A stretch of 7,442 nt of DNA, taken from positions 1 to 7,442 of the forward strand of contig RGUK01000064.1 of the NCBI GenBank assembly GCA_010027825.1, in the 5' to 3' direction. Position numbers and translations under genes: made by a program. The stretch comes from a bacterium (lineage in GTDB: Bacteria; Dependentiae; Babeliae; Babeliales; RVW-14). Position 1 is the stretch's first letter. Each line of letters opens with the position of its first letter. This document shows positions 4,842-7,442 of the stretch, piece by piece. The notes beneath the pieces were generated by a model. The model worked only from the letters and a program-made list of their open reading frames with translations, was not told where the DNA came from and made no database searches.

Positions 4842-6409
4842 GCCTTCTCCAGCATTCCGTTGACTATGCACCCCACCAGAAGACCCGCGAACACGGCTGG
4901 GGCGTTTCGTACAACCTTCTCCCATCCCGGCGGATTGCCCATAGAAGACATCACGCCTCGCACGGCCTCTGAAGAGAGCCCGGGAGCGTCCTCTGCGATC
5001 AGAGAACCCACCGCGTCACCGACGGCGTCCACGAGCGAATGGGGATGTACGCATCCTCCCTCGCAGTGAGTCCATGCGTGCTGGAGGTTGCTGGAGGATG
5101 TGTTGGAGATGATTTCAGAGACCTTGTCGCACGCCTTTATGGCCTTGGAAATTTTGGACTTGGCTCCCCTGACCTTTTCAATGTCCTTCAGCAGCGAATG
5201 ATCCAGGACGACTTCGCCGATCTTCTTCGATCCTCCGAAGAAGAACCTGATCCTCCACTCCGCTCCCTTTTTGGAGAAGGAGTTGCCGAGTTCGAACCTG
5301 ACACCGCTCTTGAACCTCAGATGCGGTATGGCGGATCTGAACCTCCTCTCCGCGGAGTAGGAGCATCCCGGCTTGTCCGGCCTTGTCCGTCTCGGAAGAT
5401 CGCTCGGAGGAGAAAACGCCCCTATGGCGACCGAGGGTTCGGGCAGGTCGGCGGGGGCCGTGCCAAGCATCGCCTGAGCTATGTAAAAAGAAAGAAGTGG
5501 AGGGACGGCGTTTCCGACCATCTTGAGCTTCTGCGAGTGGCTTTCGCCGTAGAACTGGTAGCCCACGGGGAATGACTGCAGGCAAGCCCTCTCCCGCACG
5601 GTGAGCCTCCTGAATCCCTTTTCAGTCTCCACCACGATGCTTTCACGAGAAACCCTGGTACATGTGGCGGTGACCGTCCTGGAGGGCTTTCCCGGATCGT
5701 CAGGAAAGGACATGTTGTTGTAGACGGGATGGAAGGTCTTCATTTCCCTGTTTATCCTCTCCTCCTCCGCCGAGAGGACGTCCTCGGGTTCATGGTCAAA
5801 CACACTGGGGACTGGCTTTCCATAGGTCGGATCGCGCACGGGATCGGACGACAAGGAAGATATGACATCCCCGAGCGTCCTGTCGGGAAGGCCGTCGCGG
5901 TAGGAGAAGAGAAGGTCAAAATCAAAATTGCCTGCTATGCACCTCTGACGGCGCTGCGGCACCCCCCACTCCGATGCGTCCAGAACCATGATCCTTGGAC
6001 CTAAAGAGGCAAACCTGTGGAGCACCCCTCCCTGACAGAGCTCCCTCTCCATTATTGAGGCTAGGCGGGGCACGTTCTCCATGGCCCAGAAACGCGGCTT
6101 TATCGCGTCCACAATCTCGAGGAATTTCTCAACGTCCTTGAGTCCCTCGTAGATATTTCCCTTGCCTCCCCTGTTTGCGAGCGAGAAGTGAGTGCATGGC
6201 GGGCTTCCCACGATCAGATCCACCTTCGGAACCGAGGCCGGGGACAGTTGCCTTATGTCCAGACATTCGGTCTTGTGGCCGTTGTTTCGGAGGTTTGTAT
6301 CGTTGGCCTTGTCCCACCACTCGTAGGAAGAAACGACATCGATGCCGGCCATCCTGAGGCCAAGGGACCAGCCTCCCACACCCGAATAAAGATCCACCGC
6401 GGACGGCAT
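4838..6409 (-). CDS. C5-cytosine DNA methyltransferase with long C-terminal extension
   Basis: A 523-aa enzyme that would transfer a methyl group from S-adenosylmethionine to carbon 5 of cytosine in DNA. Seen: motif I DLYSGVGGWSLG (6-17), motif IV VGSPPCTHFS with catalytic C72, motif VI MENVPR (E111), motif VIII PQRRQRCIAG (151-160), a target-recognition region (about 165-265), motif IX RRLTVRERACLQSFP (267-281) and motif X GNAVPP (299-304). The catalytic domain ends near 315. About 200 further residues follow, including RFRSAIPHLRFKSGVRFELGN-type sequence (about 356-376) and a hydrophobic tail (503-520). No restriction partner is seen, so protection of phage DNA from host restriction is the likely role. 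It starts one base into the preceding stop (TGATG at 6409), with AAGGA six bases upstream. Confidence 0.93.
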   Translation of the reverse strand: MPSAVDLYSGVGGWSLGLRMAGIDVVSSYEWWDKANDTNLRNNGHKTECLDIRQLSPASVPKVDLIVGSPPCTHFSLANRGGKGNIYEGLKDVEKFLEIVDAIKPRFWAMENVPRLASIMERELCQGGVLHRFASLGPRIMVLDASEWGVPQRRQRCIAGNFDFDLLFSYRDGLPDRTLGDVISSLSSDPVRDPTYGKPVPSVFDHEPEDVLSAEEERINREMKTFHPVYNNMSFPDDPGKPSRTVTATCTRVSRESIVVETEKGFRRLTVRERACLQSFPVGYQFYGESHSQKLKMVGNAVPPLLSFYIAQAMLGTAPADLPEPSVAIGAFSPPSDLPRRTRPDKPGCSYSAERRFRSAIPHLRFKSGVRFELGNSFSKKGAEWRIRFFFGGSKKIGEVVLDHSLLKDIEKVRGAKSKISKAIKACDKVSEIISNTSSSNLQHAWTHCEGGCVHPHSLVDAVGDAVGSLIAEDAPGLSSEAVRGVMSSMGNPPGWEKVVRNAPAVFAGLLVGCIVNGMLEKA

Positions 6410-6828
6410 CAGGCATCCTTCCTAGCGGGAACGGGCTCGTAGCCGTCCTTCTGAGCCTGCTCCTCGCAGAGCGTCCTGTACCAGTGTCCCTTCCTGCACA
6501 TGCGTCCCGGATTGCCCGTGACCTCGCAAGTCACGGCGCTCATGTTTTCCGCCATCCTTATGACGCCGGCGATGTACTCGTCGTGGCCGTCATCATAGAC
6601 CCTGAGCGTTCCGAACTTCTCCTTTATCTGCACGAATTCGTATTCGGGTCGGGGATCAACCCTCTTCAGGCGGTCTTCTATGGCCTCGCACATTGAGCGG
6701 ATTATATTGAACCACCCGTCGCTGTGTTCGCAGCCGAACGACATGAGGGACTCCGTCTTTGGCTTGGATCTGCCGCCGAAAAGCTCGGGAAAATCCCTAA
6801 TCAGTGCACCCTCTAGTTCCGGGCTCAT
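6409..6828 (-). CDS. Conserved phage protein of the KEKFGTLR type, function unknown
   Basis: A 139-aa protein from a family common in tailed phages. Seen: an N-terminal segment with FPELFGG, then GCEHSDGWFNIIRSMCEAIE, the hallmark QIKEKFGTLRVYDDG, and a C-terminal AENMSAVTCEVTGNPG...HWYRTLC region. The last part resembles a small zinc-binding fold, but only two or three cysteines are there, so metal binding is uncertain. I chose the ATG at 6828, with GGAG eight bases upstream; the in-frame GTG at 6837 overlaps that site. The stop overlaps the methyltransferase start by one base. Confidence 0.8.
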   Translation of the reverse strand: MSPELEGALIRDFPELFGGRSKPKTESLMSFGCEHSDGWFNIIRSMCEAIEDRLKRVDPRPEYEFVQIKEKFGTLRVYDDGHDEYIAGVIRMAENMSAVTCEVTGNPGRMCRKGHWYRTLCEEQAQKDGYEPVPARKDA

Positions 6829-6836
6829 TCCTTTCA

Positions 6837-6840
6837 CTCC
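6837..6840 (-). promoter_or_regulatory. Ribosome binding site deciding the 6828 start
   Basis: GGAG on the minus strand lies eight bases before the ATG at 6828 and is itself part of the rival GTG start at 6837, which has no site at a suitable distance. Confidence 0.55.
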
Positions 6841-6864
6841 TTTTCCAGTTTCTCCAATGTCATT

Positions 6865-7068
6865 TCACAATGGTCTCCTGGAGAACAGTTCAGGAGCCAG
6901 TTCGGTCGCACGATCCATCTCGTGATCAAGGGGAAAGTGCCTGAGAACAAAAAGGGCTCGCCTTCTCAATTCCTTCGGAACCTTCGGAGTCTTTTTGGGA
7001 TCTAAAAGATCGCCCAAAAACTCCTTCGCGGCCCTTACCGCCCTGAACCTTTCGTATGGAAGAGTCAT
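6865..7068 (-). CDS. BPSL0761-like small protein
   Basis: A 67-aa protein resembling the BPSL0761 family, small proteins of unknown function in bacteria and their phages. Seen: the opening MTLPYERFRAVRAAKEFLGDLLDP, then TPKVPKELRRRALFVLRHFPLDHEMDRA. It is basic and helical, with no membrane segment. The ATG at 7068 lies at or next to the transcription start predicted from the promoter at 7104-7076, so its message may have no leader. There is no ribosome binding site. It is the first gene of the unit leading into the methyltransferase. Confidence 0.78.
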   Translation of the reverse strand: MTLPYERFRAVRAAKEFLGDLLDPKKTPKVPKELRRRALFVLRHFPLDHEMDRATELAPELFSRRPL

Positions 7069-7075
7069 GTGTGCG

Positions 7076-7104
7076 ATTATAGTGAAAATCTCTAATCAAG
7101 TCAA
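7076..7104 (-). promoter_or_regulatory. Consensus sigma-70 promoter
   Basis: On the minus strand TTGACT (7104-7099) and TATAAT (7081-7076) are separated by 17 bases, eleven of twelve matches to the bacterial consensus at ideal spacing. Transcription would begin about seven bases after the -10, at 7069-7068, which is the start codon of the BPSL0761-like gene. It lies in the 37-base gap after the RNA ligase stop. Confidence 0.8.
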
Positions 7105-7105
7105 A

Positions 7106-7442
7106 CTATTCCTTAAGGAGGAAGTCGTTGTTGATCGCCTTGAAGCTTATGCCCCCGCAGAGGCTCCTGACCACTATTCCCTCCCTGTCCTGTCCGGGCT
7201 TTGCGGAGGGGAAGTGCTCCGCGTACTTGCCCTTCGCGAGTTCGAGGAGATCGGACTGGGAATAGGAAAAGGACTCGCCACGCTCCAGTATCGGCACGAA
7301 GTTGAGTCCGAATTCGGCGGCGATCCGGGTTGCTTCATCCAGATGTAGCCTGCCCGCGTCCATGTCAACGACATTGAAGACGAAAAGGTCGGGAGCCTTC
7401 AGGCCGAGCGGGTTCTTCTGTATGCCCGGACCCACGATCTCT
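7106..7442 (-). CDS. RNA ligase, C-terminal part (gene continues beyond the window)
   Basis: About 111 residues of the end of an ATP-dependent RNA ligase. Seen: EIVGPGIQKNPLGL (a motif III-region signature) at the window edge, REGIVVR (motif IV) and SFKAINNDFLLKE (motif V, with the lysine that contacts ATP). Together these fit the Rnl2/DRB0094-like RNA ligases of phages, which seal nicks in RNA, for example tRNAs cut by host defences. The nucleotidyl-lysine motif (KxDG) lies outside the window, so activity cannot be judged. The GTG at 7435 is inside the conserved domain and is not the true start. The gene ends at TAG (7108-7106) and is followed by a strong promoter. Confidence 0.85.
   Translation of the reverse strand, partial: EIVGPGIQKNPLGLKAPDLFVFNVVDMDAGRLHLDEATRIAAEFGLNFVPILERGESFSYSQSDLLELAKGKYAEHFPSAKPGQDREGIVVRSLCGGISFKAINNDFLLKE

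Noticed and set aside
5039..5575. Plus-strand frame of 178 codons
   Set aside because: Shadow of the methyltransferase gene, without any family resemblance.

Overview
The window looks like part of a tailed-phage genome (or a prophage) of a bacterium. Nearly all genes lie on the minus strand, are small and tightly packed, and are joined by start/stop overlaps: ATGA at 4838-4841, 1662-1665 and 1087-1090, GTGA at 3783-3786, and TGATG at 6409. Several products match families I know mainly from tailed phages (the IGPYKNW protein, the KEKFGTLR protein, the RHDYGL protein). Two promoters look like bacterial sigma-70 promoters (TTGACT-17-TATAAT and TGGTATAAT), so a bacterial host is more likely than an archaeal one. 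No structural, lysis, integrase or tRNA genes are visible, so phage type and host species cannot be named.

Layout, read from right to left in the direction of transcription. At 7442-7106 is the end of an RNA ligase gene. A promoter at 7104-7076 then starts a unit of four genes: a 67-aa BPSL0761-like protein, the KEKFGTLR protein, a C5-cytosine DNA methyltransferase with a long extra C-terminal region, and the RHDYGL protein. It closes near a hairpin-plus-T terminator at 4286-4264. A second promoter (4198-4170) starts the next unit: a small conserved protein (4142-3783), the IGPYKNW protein (3786-3220), then an HAD phosphatase (2006-1662), a DUF5662-like protein (1665-1087), a 61-aa protein (1090-905) and a QueC-like gene (up to 105).

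Two related mobile elements of the IS200/IS605 type interrupt this second unit. One (about 2039-3217, plus strand) carries an intact tnpB with all RuvC and zinc-finger residues, and its right end encodes an omega-RNA-like structure. The other (about 641-936, minus strand) has no protein gene. It keeps the same right-end RNA fold with compensatory base changes, plus extra hairpins towards its left end. It sits at the broken 5' edge of the QueC-like gene, which has lost its ATP-binding (SGGxDS) part. No tnpA is present.

Taken together, the ordinary phage cargo is nucleic-acid modification and repair (cytosine methylation, a former 7-deazaguanine enzyme, RNA ligation). The notable part is a TnpB nuclease with two predicted guide RNAs, one of its own and one from a stand-alone element. 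Each guide would be copied from the phage gene next to it. Such a pair could drive element retention, or cut related phages that lack the insertions; this is inference.
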